A stretch of DNA of 64,000 nt from Populus alba (GCF_005239225.2 NC_133284.1:27514339-27578338), one strand, 5' to 3'; positions 36,045-47,501 are shown, counted from the first letter of the stretch. Numbers and translations: made by a program. Notes: generated by a model from the letters alone, not told the origin.

Positions 36045-36520
36045 ATAACCAGCTCAATTTAAAACATCATCCAAATTAGGTTTTAAATTAAAAAAAAATC
36101 ACTAAATTGACTTGTAAAACAAAGCTAAGTTTTGCAATTACAAGTGTTTGTTGTCTACGCTTAAAAAGTTTTCAAATAGTAAAACTCTATCAATCAAGCC
36201 TTGATTTCAGGTTAGGTCTTGTAATTATGATTGTAATGCGAAAGTCTTCAAATTACAATCATAATTACAAGACTAACCCAAAATCAATAATGCCTAAGGT
36301 TTGGGTTGCAGAATGTATATATCCAGTTCAAACAGTATTCAAATTAGATTTTGAATAAAAAATTACTACATTGACTTGCTAAATTTTATAATTACAAATA
36401 AAAAATTACTAGGTGGACTTGTCAAACCGAGCTAAATTTTGTAATTACAAATGTTTGTCGTCTGGGCCTAAAGTTTCCAAATAACAAAACTCTATTATTC
36501 AAGCCGAGCCCCCATATCTT
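35999..36520. repeat. Tandem duplication with hairpin upstream of the epoxidase-like gene
   Basis: Two diverged units of about 310 bp follow each other. Each has GGTTGCAG(G/A)ATG near 35970 and 36303, a GACTTGT(A/C)AAAC block, GAGCTAA/AAGCTAAG, CAATTACAA(G/A)TGTTTG and AAAACTCTAT.A.TCAAGCC. In the first unit, 36201-36237 and 36251-36287 form a hairpin with arms of about 37 bp and a 13-base loop. A (TA)n run lies at 36002-36048. Confidence 0.6.
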
Positions 36521-36873
36521 GTTCATATCTCGATGCCACAAACAACATACACTAAAAAAAAAAAATTGTGAAGGATTCAAGTCTTCGTAACCTTATTTTA
36601 AAGGAATAAGATTATTTTATTTTTTAGTGAAAAGATATTTTAATATATATCACACCTGCATTAATACGAATAAAAATTAAATTATTACTTATCACTTCGT
36701 CTTATTTTCGGACACAAACTTCTATCATCTGCACATGCTTTGTGGACAATTTCTATACTTCCTGTTATGCCACTCCTCATGGTACCAGGTGGGGTTTGGA
36801 ATCAGACCACATCTTAGATGCTGACTCTATCACCCAATACTACAGAAATGGTGCAAAAACAGTGACAGACCTT

Positions 36874-36880
36874 TATATAT
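36874..36880 (+). promoter_or_regulatory. Candidate TATA box of the epoxidase-like gene
   Basis: TATATAT sits 76 bp before the ATG at 36956. An in-frame ATG at 36890 lies only 10 bp after it, before the place where transcription would be expected to start. This favours 36956 as the real start codon. Confidence 0.45.
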
Positions 36881-36955
36881 TTGCATTTGATGTGCAAAAA
36901 GCAAGCTAGAAAAGCCAAAAGTGACCAACTTTTTTCTTTCTTGATCAAATCACCA

Positions 36956-39665
36956 ATGGCAACATTTCATTGCCTGAGTTCTAGCTATTACCATTACAAG
37001 AATTGCAATACTGGGTTTGTGGACTTTAGATACAAAAGAAGCAGCTATGCTGTCAGGTGTGAAAGGGCAAGTTGCTGTAACCAAGGTTATTCATGTGTAG
37101 AGAGGGATGAGAAGAGGAGGCTCAGGATCTTGATTGCTGGTGGGGGTATAGGGGGATTGGTTTTGGCTCTAGCAGCAAAACATAGAGGATATGATGTGAA
37201 GGTGTTTGAGAAGGATTTGAGTGCAGTAAGAGGGGAGGGTAGGCACAGGGGTCCTATTCAATTATTGAGTAGTGCTTTGGCAGTTTTGCAGGTTATTGAT
37301 GGGAATGTTGCAAAGCAAATTATGGAAGCTGGCTGTGTTACTGGTGACCGCATCAATGGCGTTGCAGATGGCGTCTCAGGTAAATGGTATGTAAATGTTG
37401 ATCCCTTTACAGATTTTGGTTAAATCTTTGATTGAATTTTGATATCTTGTTAAGGCAGTTTAAGCTCATGGATGCAAATGGTTATAGAAGTAAATGAGAT
37501 TTTCCTTCATTGCTTGAAAATTTGCATCACTGTGCTTTGATTGGAAAAGTTGACATGTGATGAGTGGGCTGATGCACAACAAATATTCAAAATTTTCTTG
37601 GTCAGTTTTATAACTGGATCAACGGAAAATTAATCATTTGTAATTGATCGATATTTAAGATTAAGTTTTGCAGGTTTATTAAATTTAATCTCTTGAATCA
37701 TGCTATGAAGAGAGGACTCCCTGTTACCTCTGTTATATGTAGAATGGCATTGCAAGACATTTTACTCAACGGTGTTGGTTTAGACATAGTAAGAAACAAA
37801 TCTAAAGTTGTTGACTTCATTCAAGATTCTAACAAGGTATGATCATGTATTAAAATCTCAATTTCTGCATGAACAAGCACAGATACTGATCCCTGGCATC
37901 TTTTGGTCAATCACAGGTTACAGTGATCCTTGAGGATGGACAGCATTATGATGGTGATGTTTTAGTTGGGGCAGATGGCATATGGTCAAAAGTAGGCTTC
38001 TCCTCTTCCATAAATTTCTCTCTTTGATTTACACTCTAACATTAATTGTACATGTGTTGCCGATAATGTAGGTTCGGTCAAAACTTTTTGGGCAGGAGGA
38101 TGCAAAATATTCAGATTATACATGCTATAGTGGACTTGCAAACTTTGTCCCACCTTATGTTGACTCTGTTGGGTACGTGAATTGGTCTCATCATGTCGAC
38201 GATGTTAGATTTTGGTAGAGTTTTAGATAATCTTTTAGTTTGACATATGTATGAATATTGGGACTGTTTGTGATGGTGTCTGGTTTGAAGGTATCGGGTG
38301 TTCTTAGGATTGAACCAGTACTTTGTTGCTTCAGATGTTGGAAATGGAAAGATACAATGGTATGCCTTCCACAAGGAGCCTCCTAATAACACAGATCCTC
38401 CAAGAGGCAAATCTCTGAACTGCGCATGTGTATGCTTGCAATAAAAATGACTCTGGCTTCAACAGAAAATTAAAGTCTTTGAATGCTGCAGGAAAGAAGA
38501 AGAGGCTGCTAAATTTGTTTGGACATTGGTGCAAGGAAGTTGTTGAACTACTATCAGAAACACAAGAGGATATGATTCTGCGAAGGGACATTTATGATAG
38601 AGACATGATCTACACCTGGGGGGTTGGAAGGGTGACTCTGCTAGGCGATGCTGCTCATCCGATGCAACCAAATCTGGGGCAAGGCGGTTGCATGGCAATT
38701 GAGGTATGTTCGTTCATTCACGACCAGGCTCCATCCCTTGATATTTCAGTGTCCTAAGAAGCAATACCTTATTGATTAGTAATCGAGACCTGTGAATAGC
38801 GAATAGGTTTTTCAAAGATATGCTATATGAGTTCTCATAGGCTCAATCGTTTTGGCAAATCACATATGCAGGACTGCTACCAACTTATTCTCGAGCTCGA
38901 TAAGTTTGTCAAGAGTGGCTTAGATTTTCAACAGTCAAACGAAATTTCCACCATGCTTCGAAGGTAAGGTTTAGAGACAAAAAACTGAATTTCCCAGGAT
39001 TCATGAGAATAATACCAACCACTTGATGAGGTTTCAGAACTTCAGAGCTGCCAAAATCATATGGAAACACATTTAATGCAACAAATCATTACTACATATC
39101 ACTTAGCTTGCTAGCATCAGTGGAAATCAAATTAATAGACATTAAATATTGATCATTCAAGTACACTTGATTTTTAGGCAAGAAGTTGGATGAGTTTTCT
39201 TATCGAAACAAATGGAGCATATTGCAATCTGATTGTTATGGCTTCGTCATGCACAGGTACGAGAAGAAACGAATGTTCCGCGTTAGTACAGTGCATGCAG
39301 CCAGCCGAATGGCATCGAAAGCGCTCACCGCTTACCGACCTTACATGGAATTTGGATCTGGCTCCTTGTCTGTAAGTTCTTACGACACTGTTTGTCCTCT
39401 GATCTCAAATTGTGCGTTTCTCTACCCATGTTCATTTGTTAGCAGTTTATGCTGTCACAGTTTTTGTCATCTCCAAAGATAACCAAACCGTCAGCTCTTG
39501 TGGTACGTGCTTTTCTACAAATTCTAATGCCGCAATTCATGATTTGGATGATGGCTGGCCATGGGTAAGAGAGATCTCTTTTACATTTATTGATACTCTT
39601 ATACATGTCCAATGTCGCAAAACTTTTTGAAACAACCTCATTTCTGTTCTTGCAGATTTTGGTGA
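36956..39665 (+). CDS. Zeaxanthin epoxidase-like FAD monooxygenase lacking the FHA domain, ten exons
   Basis: The exons are 36956-37386, 37674-37836, 37917-37991, 38072-38172, 38291-38406, 38492-38703, 38872-38963, 39257-39371, 39461-39564 and 39656-39665. The joined frame is 472 codons plus TGA. The first 50 or so residues look like a plastid transit peptide. FAD-binding motifs follow: GGGIGG at 62-67, GEGRHRGPIQLLSSALAVLQ near 97-116, VGADGIWSK at 215-223 and LLGDAAHPMQPN at 345-356. These match zeaxanthin epoxidase, which in the plastid uses FAD, reduced ferredoxin and O2 to turn zeaxanthin into antheraxanthin and violaxanthin, on the route to abscisic acid. True ZEP proteins carry a further C-terminal FHA domain; here the frame stops in exon 10 after ten bases and no FHA code follows. 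The intron after 38406 uses a GC donor, the only choice found that keeps the frame. The substrate is therefore uncertain. It could be a specialised paralogue. Confidence 0.88.
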
Positions 39666-39827
39666 AAGAGGAACAGAAGAATTTGAACTCATGCTACCTT
39701 CAATGGCCTCACCTATGTTTTGAAATTAGTCCAGTTCTTAGAAAATGCCTGCTTCCTGTGATGGGATTTCAAGTTAAGCAGGAGCAGTAATAACAAGAAC
39801 ATCAGAAATGTCATAATCACATTGCAC
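39666..39827. other. 3' region of the epoxidase-like gene
   Basis: This is the probable 3' UTR. An open stretch continues in another frame to 39790, but it carries no recognised domain. Confidence 0.4.
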
Positions 39828-40297
39828 ATAGAAGCAGCCATTTATGATCAATATTTACCTCCTAGACCATTTTCTCGGCCTCTTCACAGCCCTTTCATCC
39901 ACTGTCCCTCCCACACTTTCCTGAACCATACTCACCTCAGCTGCCTTCTTCGATGGCCTGACAACGTTCCTCTTTGAGGACCTACTCTTCTGTTTTCAAG
40001 TTTTTTATCACTACTTTTAATCAACATTCTTTCCTCCCTTTCCTCAACTTCCATCCTCTTTTCACACACCACCACCATCACTTACTCCTCTGTTATTCTT
40101 CTTCGGTGTCTCTACGGGAGAAATCTTCTTTGTTCTGCTCAAGATATCAACTGCACTTCATTTCTTCTCCGATGGATTGCCTCAGTTTCTTCTTTTCAGT
40201 TTTGGGAGTTTTAGGCTTATCAGATGCACCAACTTTTGTGCCAGGGCTTGCATTTTGCTTGTTGCTTGTGCTTGATAAGGCTAGATTCCTATGGTGT
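39828..40297 (-). pseudogene. Broken duplicate of the 3' end of the SANT/bromodomain gene
   Basis: This aligns without rearrangement to 47480-47950, the C-terminal coding part of the intact gene. Shared stretches include AGCCATTTATGA, TTTACCTCCTAGACC, CTGCCTTCTTCGATGGCCT, TTTTTTATCACTA and GTGCCAGGGCTTG-like sequence. Small indels near 39890-39990 shift the frame. Similarity fades after about 40300, so the bromodomain and SANT parts are gone. It lies convergent to the intact epoxidase-like gene, in the same arrangement as the second unit at 46901-50831. Confidence 0.85.
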
Positions 40298-40809
40298 TTA
40301 AAGCATGAGATCTCAAGTTATTAGTACTCTTTAAGACTACACCACTAACGGTTTGACAGATCAAACCCTAAGAATTAATGGAAATAACACTAACAGTTTG
40401 ACAGATCATATTAACTGATAAACATCATCTATAAACCAGAACCGTAACATGCGAGGAATGCTGAAATCTATCAAGAAAATAACACTAACAGTCCACTTGC
40501 GTGGTCGCAATTAACACCATGATCAAATGAGTCCCTTACGCAAGAGAGAGCACCTTCCAGAATTTTAGAATTCAGAAACAGGAATAATGACATGAGCTTA
40601 CACTTAAACACCATCGCTCCAACATTAGCCTGCAACAATGCAATTACATCCTGGAAAAGGATCACCCCCCATCACCGTCATTATTATCCACATTATGATC
40701 ACTCTGGCATATACTTGATAGCTTGTTGATCATCCCCCATCTCTTGGATTAAAACTGTTGTTTATATTGAAGAGAAAACAAAACTTTCTTATTGTAGTTG
40801 CAGCAAAAC
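40298..40809. other. Spacer between the bromodomain pseudogene and copia element 2
   Basis: Phrases such as AACACTAACAGTTTGACAGATCA occur twice (near 40340 and 40387). A minus-strand open stretch at 40471-40665 has no recognised domain. Bases 40641-40664 recur at 44564-44587, on the other side of the copia insertion. Confidence 0.4.
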
Positions 40810-40988
40810 ACATTATTGAATTTCAATACGATTATTTATATAAGAAAAAACAAAATTGCAAGATATTCTCCAAGCATATCTAATTTTCTGTTACATGGAA
40901 TAAAAGATAACTATTAGAATAGCAACAATAAATAAACTAAGATTATGCTGAGATTTTATTTTGCTTATAGAGTCATTCTTGGTCAACA
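40810..40988 (-). repeat. 3' LTR of copia element 2
   Basis: It is 179 bp. Compared with the 5' LTR it has several substitutions plus indels near both ends, so the insertion appears older than copia element 1. Confidence 0.85.
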
Positions 40989-41329
40989 ATTCTCCTTTTT
41001 AACTTTCCCAACTTATATCTCAAATACTCAAACTTGAGCTTGGAAAGTGCTTTTGTTAAGATATTTACATGTTGTTCCTCTGTTTTGCAATAAAGCAGCT
41101 TCACTTCTTTTTCTTATTGAATTTCTCTTAGAAAGAAAAATTTAATCTTGAAATGTTTTGTTCTGCCATGAAATACTAGATTATTTAAGATTGATATTGC
41201 AGCTTAGTTATCCAGAAACAGTTGTGTGCTTTTATTTTGCTTCAGATTCAAATCTGTCAATAGTTTCCTAATCCAAATTGCTTGGTTTGTAGATGCAGTA
41301 GTAGCAATGTATTCAGCTTCTACTGTAGA

Positions 41330-41746
41330 TTAAGCAACAATTCCTTGTTTCTTTGAGCTCCATAAAAAGAAAAAAAAACCTGAATCGAAGCTAAAGCAAT
41401 AACTAGAGGCGCTTCTCATGTCATCAATGTTTCCTGCCCAATTAATGTCAGAGTAGCCATGAAGATTGAATTTTCCAACTTGATTGAATTTGATCCCATA
41501 ATCAGTTGTGCCTTTTATGTATCTAAGGATTCTCTTTGCTGTATTAAAATGAATTTCACTTGCACAATGCATATATCTAGATAATAGACTTATAGCATGC
41601 ATGATGTCTGCTCTGGATATTGTCAAATACATTAGGCAACCTATTAGGCTTTTATATAGCTTTTCATCCATTTTTCCAGCTCCATCTTCCTTGCAAAACT
41701 TCTCCTTTTGATTCATTGGTGTTGTAGTAGCCTTGCATTGTTCCAT
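41330..41746 (-). pseudogene. Copia 2 RNase H region
   Basis: It shows YKSLIGCLMYLTISRADIMH, TAKRILRYIKGTTDYGI, then YSDINWAGNIDDMRSASSYC and a degraded SSKKQGIVA. Compared with the usual DWAG.D.R.ST.GY pattern, the Asp and Thr/Gly positions are altered. The frame ends early. Confidence 0.85.
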
Positions 41747-41874
41747 GTTGAACTTCTTAAGAATTTCCTTTGCATATTTATGCTAACACATAAATATTTC
41801 ATTTTGTTTTTGAAATATTTGCATGCCAAGAAAGAATGTCATCCCTCCAAGGTCTGTCATTTCAAAAACAGACT

Positions 41875-42392
41875 TCATCTCTTCTTTGAACTTGTCAATT
41901 TGCTCTCTATAGCTTCTTGATACAAATCGTCAACATAAATAGATACAACAAGTATTTTTCCTTCAGCTCCTTTAATGTAAAAAGTAGATTCGCTTAGACT
42001 TCTTATAAAGCCTAAGTTCTGCAAGTAAACATCAATCTTGTTATACCAATTTCTTGGAGCCTGCTTTAAGCCATATAAGGCTTTTTTTAGTTGATACACC
42101 TTATTCTCTTGTATTGCAATAGAAAAACCTTCATGTTGTTTAACAAAGATTTCTTCCTTCAAGTAACCATTTAAAAAAGCTGATTTGGCATCCATTTGAT
42201 GCAAGTCCAGCCTTTTTGTGCAGCAAGTGCTAACAGCATCCTTATTGTATCCATCCTTGCAACTGGAGCAAATGTTTTAGAAAAATCCACCACAAACATT
42301 TGAGCATATCCCTTGATAACTAGCCTTGCCTTGTATTTATTCACAAAACCATTAGAATTCAATTTGGTCCTAAAAATCCATTTGACTCCCAT
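41875..42392 (-). pseudogene. Copia 2 reverse transcriptase
   Basis: KWIFRTKLNSNGFVNKYKAR and KTFAPVARMDTIRMLLALAA are followed, after a frame overlap at 42171-42204, by MDAKSAFLNGYLKEEIFVKQ, KALYGLKQAPRNWY and the palm motif SIYVDDL. The palm Asp pair is present. A frameshift separates the halves and sequence between the palm and the RNase H part is disrupted. Confidence 0.87.
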
Positions 42393-42651
42393 AGCTTTTT
42401 GTGTTGAGGTCTATCCACCAATTATCATGTTTGATTTTTTTTTCAATCATTTTAGCTCCTCCTTCATTGCATCTAACCATTTCTGATCAGTTATAGCTTC
42501 TTCATAATTTGCAGGTTTTATTGCAGCAACATTGCATCTTTGATAGATGTCAGCAAGAGTTTTGGCTCCTCTCACATGTTCATCATCTATTTCATTCTTC
42601 TGATTTTAATCTTCAATTTGCTTTTTATCCTTTCAATCCCAACTATCAAAT

Positions 42652-43442
42652 TCAAAAAACTGAACATCTCTGCTGATGATTACTTTGTTTTTTTTTAGGT
42701 ATGTAGATTCTGTAGGCTTTTGCAACAGCATTGTAGCCTACAAAAATCTTAGCTCCAACCTTCTTGTCCAGTTTGTCTTTCTTATTTTGAGGAGTATAAA
42801 AGAAACATAAACAACCAAATATCTTCAGATTAATTAGCTTTGGTTTGTAGCCAAACCAGGCTTCAAATGGAGTCCTTGTTTGCAGGGTTTTTGTTTGCAA
42901 TCTATTCAACAAGAATACTTATGTATTAGCTGTCTTAGCCTGGAATTTCTTGGGTAGTCCTTTATCACGAAGCAAGCATCTCGTCATCTCCATCATTGTC
43001 CTATTTTTTCTTTCCATAACACCATTTTATTATGGAGAATATGATGTTGTAAGTTGGTGGTGTTCAATGCCTGCATCTTCACAAAATCTGTTAAATTTTT
43101 CAGAAGTGTATTCAGTTTCATTATCACGTCTGATTACCTGAATTTTGCAGTTGCTTTGAGTTTCAATCCAAGTTTTGAACTTTCCAAATATATTAGCAAC
43201 TTCAACTTTGAATTTCATAATGTAAATCCAACACATTCTGGAATAATCATCAATAAAGGCAACATAGTACTTACTACCATTTAGAGATAATGTGTTCATC
43301 AGTCCTCCAACATCTGTGTAAATTAATTGCAACTTTTATGTAGCTCTCTAGGCTTTGCTTTGTTGAAATGGAAGTCTTGACAACTTTCCATATTGACAAG
43401 CAACACATGTAGGAAAATCTTTTCCTAATTTAGGCAAGTCTT
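42652..43442 (-). pseudogene. Copia 2 integrase
   Basis: The zinc-finger end CVACQYGKLSRLPFQQSKA is at 43348-43410. The core starts LIYTDVGGLMNTLSLNGSKY, with FIDDYSRMCWIY and VIRRDNETEYTSEKFNRFCE (43030-43332). The C-terminal part is at 42652-42912, with TPFEAWFGYKPKL and FGCLCFFYTPQNKKDKLDKK. Stops divide the blocks. Confidence 0.85.
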
Positions 43443-43459
43443 TCACCATGTTGTTCTTT

Positions 43460-43860
43460 TCCATGAAAAACAAATCAGCCACCACACCCCTAACAAACAA
43501 ACGCAAAGAAGGACAAGGGAAGAAAGAGGACCAAACGGACAAAATAGGCAAAAAAAAAATGCCACCACGAGACCAACATACCATAAAGGAAAACGAGAAT
43601 CAGAGGCATAGTAAGGCAAAGGAGAGTGGAACAGACGACCACCACGCTTCAATTATCATTTATGTTCCTGTTATCATCTATGTTCCTGCATTGAGATAAG
43701 CCTCACTTGTTTTGCATTTTAATTCGCTACTACAGTAGCAGTGAATTGTAATTCACTTGCTATTGTAGCAAGTGAATTGTAATTCATTGGGTAGGCGTGC
43801 GAGCTGGGTCACTGGTCTATACCAGTGACCCGACCGAGTCAACTAGGTCAAGCTAAAGAG
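43460..43860. other. Foreign block inside copia element 2
   Basis: This replaces the 3' half of gag and the protease. It holds a purine-rich plus-strand stretch (43490-43640), a repeated phrase AGTGAATTGTAATTCA (43739-43780, twice), and a perfect 11-bp stem palindrome GGGTCACTGGT-CTAT-ACCAGTGACCC at about 43815-43840. None of it matches a copia domain. Origin unknown. Confidence 0.55.
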
Positions 43861-44314
43861 TCTTATATTGTTAACAATACTAAGAAGTTTGTTAGAATAT
43901 TCCTTGATTGTTTCTGATTCTTTCATCTTTTGTAACTCAAATTCTCGGATTAAGTTCAGCACCTGCATCCCTTTAATTCTCTCATTTCCTTCGTATTATC
44001 CTTTCAGAAAATCCAAGATTTTCTTTGTTGTTTTTAGAGTCATTATTCTGTAAAAAATGATGGGTGAGACTATTGCAAACAGAGTTGCTTTTGCTTTCTA
44101 TCTTTGCTTTCTATGTCATTATTCTTCTCTCTATGATTTTTGATTTGTGTGACAGTTGGATTGTTTGACAAAATTGGCACTTCATATACTTGTTCAACTG
44201 CTTCCATAGATCATTAGCATCAAGATAGGCTTCTATTCTAACAACCCATACTTGATAATTGATCCCATCAAATACTGGAGGTGCAAGTGCAGTAAATGAT
44301 ATTTCTGAGTTCAT
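43861..44314 (-). pseudogene. Copia 2 gag, N-terminal half
   Basis: The start MNSEISFTALAPPVFDGINY, then VWVVRIEAYLDANDLWKQL (44150-44314), is typical of the copia DUF4219/UBN2 gag. A second block near 43860-43960 reads KMKESETIKEYSNKLLSIV, the UBN2 signature. The zinc knuckle is missing. Confidence 0.8.
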
Positions 44315-44376
44315 ATCAGATGTGTTGTATTTAGATGATAAGTATTTGAAAGTTGTGAAGAATCAGCTCTGATAAC

Positions 44377-44554
44377 ACATACTTTATTGAATTTCAATAT
44401 GATTATTTATACAATAAGGAAAAACAAAATTGCAAGATATTCTCCAAGCATATCTAATTTTCCGTTACATAGAATAAAAGATAGCGATTAGAATAGCAAC
44501 AGTAAATAAAATCAGATTCTGCTGAGATTTTATTTTGCTTATAAAGTGTCAACA
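44377..44554 (-). repeat. 5' LTR of copia element 2
   Basis: It is 178 bp and is followed on the plus-strand right side by the target duplication AAAAC. The primer binding site lies at 44366-44376. Confidence 0.85.
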
Positions 44555-44559
44555 AAAAC

Positions 44560-44920
44560 CATACAATTACATCCTGGAAAAGGATCATCCCTAGGTTGCA
44601 GACTACCATGAACTGTGATTGTCTGTATTGTCTAAATGGTTGACGTAAAGAAAAACATGACCGTTAAAAGCTCACCATCATTATATGTCATTTAAAAGTT
44701 CCTAACTTTCTAAAAACATTAAATTGGACACTCAATAGCAATCTAATGATTTCAATGACAAAAACAAAAGATTGATATCTTCTCCTAAGTGCCAGAGTGT
44801 CGAAGCAATAAATAACCCAGCAAGACCGTGGTCGAACCACAGGGAGGTTAATTGTATAAATTATAAATAACAATAATACAACAACAAAAATAATAACAAT
44901 AGTAGTAATAGTAATAATAT

Positions 44921-44952
<32 letters not shown>

Positions 44953-44964
44953 ATATTAGTTGTA

Positions 44965-45011
<47 letters not shown>

Positions 45012-46900
45012 GAAGAAGAAGAAGTTGATGAGAATTTTGAGATGGAAGATCAATGTGAGAATTAAACAATGATAAAAACAAGTGTCAAGGTTAAAGGATC
45101 CATTAATGGTATTTCAAACAAGTATAGTATAAACTCTTATTACTCAACAGGAAACCACACACAAAGAAGTTTCCAATCGGATTATAAATTGTTAACATGA
45201 TTACATTAGTTATCTTATTCGAATAATGCTAATACTTGTAATTATTGTCAGGTATATGATTATAACTTATGTTAACAACAAATCAAGTTCCTTTCATAGC
45301 ACATGAAAGTTCTAAGAAATTGTCTTATCTTTCTAGGGGGGAAAATGAGGTCATTTAGACTTCTAGAACTTGAGATATGAGCTAAACACTGAACAATGTC
45401 TGGCCTGCAAGACAAATTCGGACTTCTCTGTTGTTGCTCTAATTTGGACTTAAAAATGATCTTTTTAAATCTTGGACCCCTATGAAAGTTGTAGGCCTAT
45501 ATCTTACCTTTTCATCCATATAAAGTAGACCCAAATCTGAGATTTACAGCTCCAGATATGACCCAATTACCGAACAGTGTTCCAGTTTGGATTGCACCAA
45601 CATCTCTTTTCTAAGTTTAGCACTCTCTTTGTCCTTTCAATTTCAGTATTTAAACTCATCAATCAATCCTTCCATTTATGTGATAAGTCTGCATTTAAGA
45701 TGAACATTTACCAGAAATTAAAGGTATCTTATATTATTAGATATGTTATTATAAAACATACTTTAGTTAAGGAATCGTTGATACTTCAAGTGCAAAATGA
45801 TGATATAAAACCTTGATTAAAATGCACTTTCAAGTACTAATCATTCTGCTCCATGATCTCATGATCAAGGGAATCCATAACTGTCATTAACCCACGTTTT
45901 GCATGCTCACCTAGAAGCCCCAACTGCCAGTTCTTGTTATGTCAATTGTTGAGTCTCTCGTATGCCTTGAACAATCCTTCATCCAAGTTTTAGATCATGT
46001 CAAGTTGAACCCATGACTTGCACAAACTGTTGTGCGCTGCTGAATTCGCATCTGCATGCAGGCTGTCAATGTCTGTGTTGCCGAATTCCTTGACAGTCTA
46101 TGTTCTCATCAGCCTATGCCCCTGATGAGTTTTCTTGTCTGGTCTGGACATTCCATCATCCAGTCCATGTTCGTCAATAATCTACGCTGCCGATTTTTCT
46201 TTGATGAACCTACAGCTGCACACATCTGTGCTGCCGATTTATCTCATTGTTGACATGGATGCCAGCACCCTTAGGCATTACACAGTCTGCCAAAACATGC
46301 ATCTCGTGCACATTTAATACTATTACAATCATTTTTTTTTAAATTCAATTAACATGATTAGCAACTCAGGCCTTGAGGTTGCTCCAAGTAGCAAATAACG
46401 TATCGTGGGGTGCATTGTTATAAAAATATTATTTTGAAAATTCTTACTGGTGAAATATATCACAATATTTCATAATATCAAACATATATTATATCCGATA
46501 GATTCAAGTGTTGGTTGTTGTCGATGTCGTTTAAAAAAGAAAAAGAAAAAAAGAAGACGGAATGAATGATGTTTTTATGTATAATCGATTAGCTTCGCTG
46601 CCCCAATCCCTAGCTTTATTATAGGTGCAATAAAAGTTCTCGATGATGCGTGATCGATCAATATTTTAGACACAAAAAGGGGAATTTTAAGGTGCATGCC
46701 ATTGTATCAGTTTCCGATACGCACGATACAAGATGCCAAATAAAAATATTTGTCCTATTCAATCTTGAATTTCGCGATTTATTACTCCTATTGACTAGCA
46801 TCTTTCCGTTATTTTATTTTTTGTACGAGAGTAATAATCTTTTTTGGTAATTTATCGTGATATTTGATAAGTAATGATGCATACTAATATAATAGTAATT
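44560..46900. other. Gene-free repeat-rich interval
   Basis: It contains a compound microsatellite, (AGT)n then (AAT)n then (AAG)n, at about 44890-45025. A stretch around 44790-44860 (GTCGAACCACAGGGAGGTTAA) and another near 45470-45500 (CCTATGAAAGTTGTAGGCC) read like phrases from noncoding parts of plant LTR retrotransposons. I could not find LTR pairs or coding domains. No gene is seen. Confidence 0.35.
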
Positions 46901-47105
46901 CAAAAGATGAGGAAGATATGTTGTCAGATGTGAGACGGGGGCAAGTTGCAATCAGGACCATTCAAGTGTGGAGAGGAATGAGAAGAGGAGGCCTGGGACC
47001 TTGATTGCTGGTGGGGGCATAGGCATATTTTATTTGGGTGAGAAGAGGGACAGCTGTTCTGCAAGCTACTTATCTCAAATTTGGTAAGAGATCTCTTTTA
47101 GATCG
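46901..47105 (+). pseudogene. Broken duplicate of the epoxidase-like gene
   Basis: Bases 46901-47027 match exon 1 of the intact gene (37029-37155), including GGGCAAGTTGC, GATGAGAAGAGGAGGC and CTTGATTGCTGGTGGGGG, the code for the FAD-binding glycines. At about 47030 the match jumps: 47083-47105 (GGTAAGAGATCTCTTTTA) resembles the end of exon 9 and the start of intron 9 (39563-39585). Everything between is deleted. The remnant lies about 400 bp from the intact bromodomain gene's stop, in the same convergent order as the first unit. Confidence 0.8.
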
Positions 47106-47501
47106 ATCAAGTCTGTGACATCCAGTTCATAAAATTAGTTGAGTCATTCAAACTAAACAGAGGGCTTGATTGCTACAGCTTTCTTCGTTTTGTGCAGTAC
47201 TACACTTATTTCCCTCCCTAATTATCATTAGCCCATTAATCACAAGCAAACCTCGATAAAATCAAGGGTCAAGTCTTGTAAGATCCTCGATAAAAAAACG
47301 ATGACACTCGAGTAGCGCGGGAAGTAAATGACAAGCAAAGAAGAAATGGTAGCAAAACTACCAAGTGTAAAAAGAATTTGAGTTGATACAATGTTATTAC
47401 AGTGACTAGAAGATCAACGAATTGCTAACTGATTGGGTGATCAAACACTACTCTACACTACATAATATACAGAAGCCATGGCAGCCATTTATGAGTGGTG
47501 T

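Larger units (their letters stand above)
40810..44554 (-). mobile_element. Ty1/copia retrotransposon 2, internally altered
   Basis: The LTRs are 40810-40988 and 44377-44554 (179 and 178 bp), recognisably the same but with substitutions and indels. AAAAC flanks both ends (40805-40809 and 44555-44559). On the minus strand the LTR starts TGTTGACC. The primer binding site GTTATCAGAGC lies at 44366-44376, one mismatch from the Met-tRNA type. A purine tract precedes the 3' LTR at 40989-41003. Remaining parts in coding order are the 5' half of gag (43860-44314), integrase (42652-43442), reverse transcriptase (41875-42392) and RNase H (41330-41746). The region that should hold the rest of gag and the protease is replaced by about 400 bp of unrelated sequence. 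Confidence 0.9.

Noticed and set aside
36890..36955. In-frame upstream ATG adding 22 residues to the epoxidase-like protein
   Set aside because: It lies only about 10 bp after the TATA box, so it is probably not in the mRNA. The shorter start also gives a better transit peptide.
44890..45025. Long AGT/AAT/AAG run giving a poly-Ile/Thr open frame
   Set aside because: It is a compound microsatellite, not a protein.
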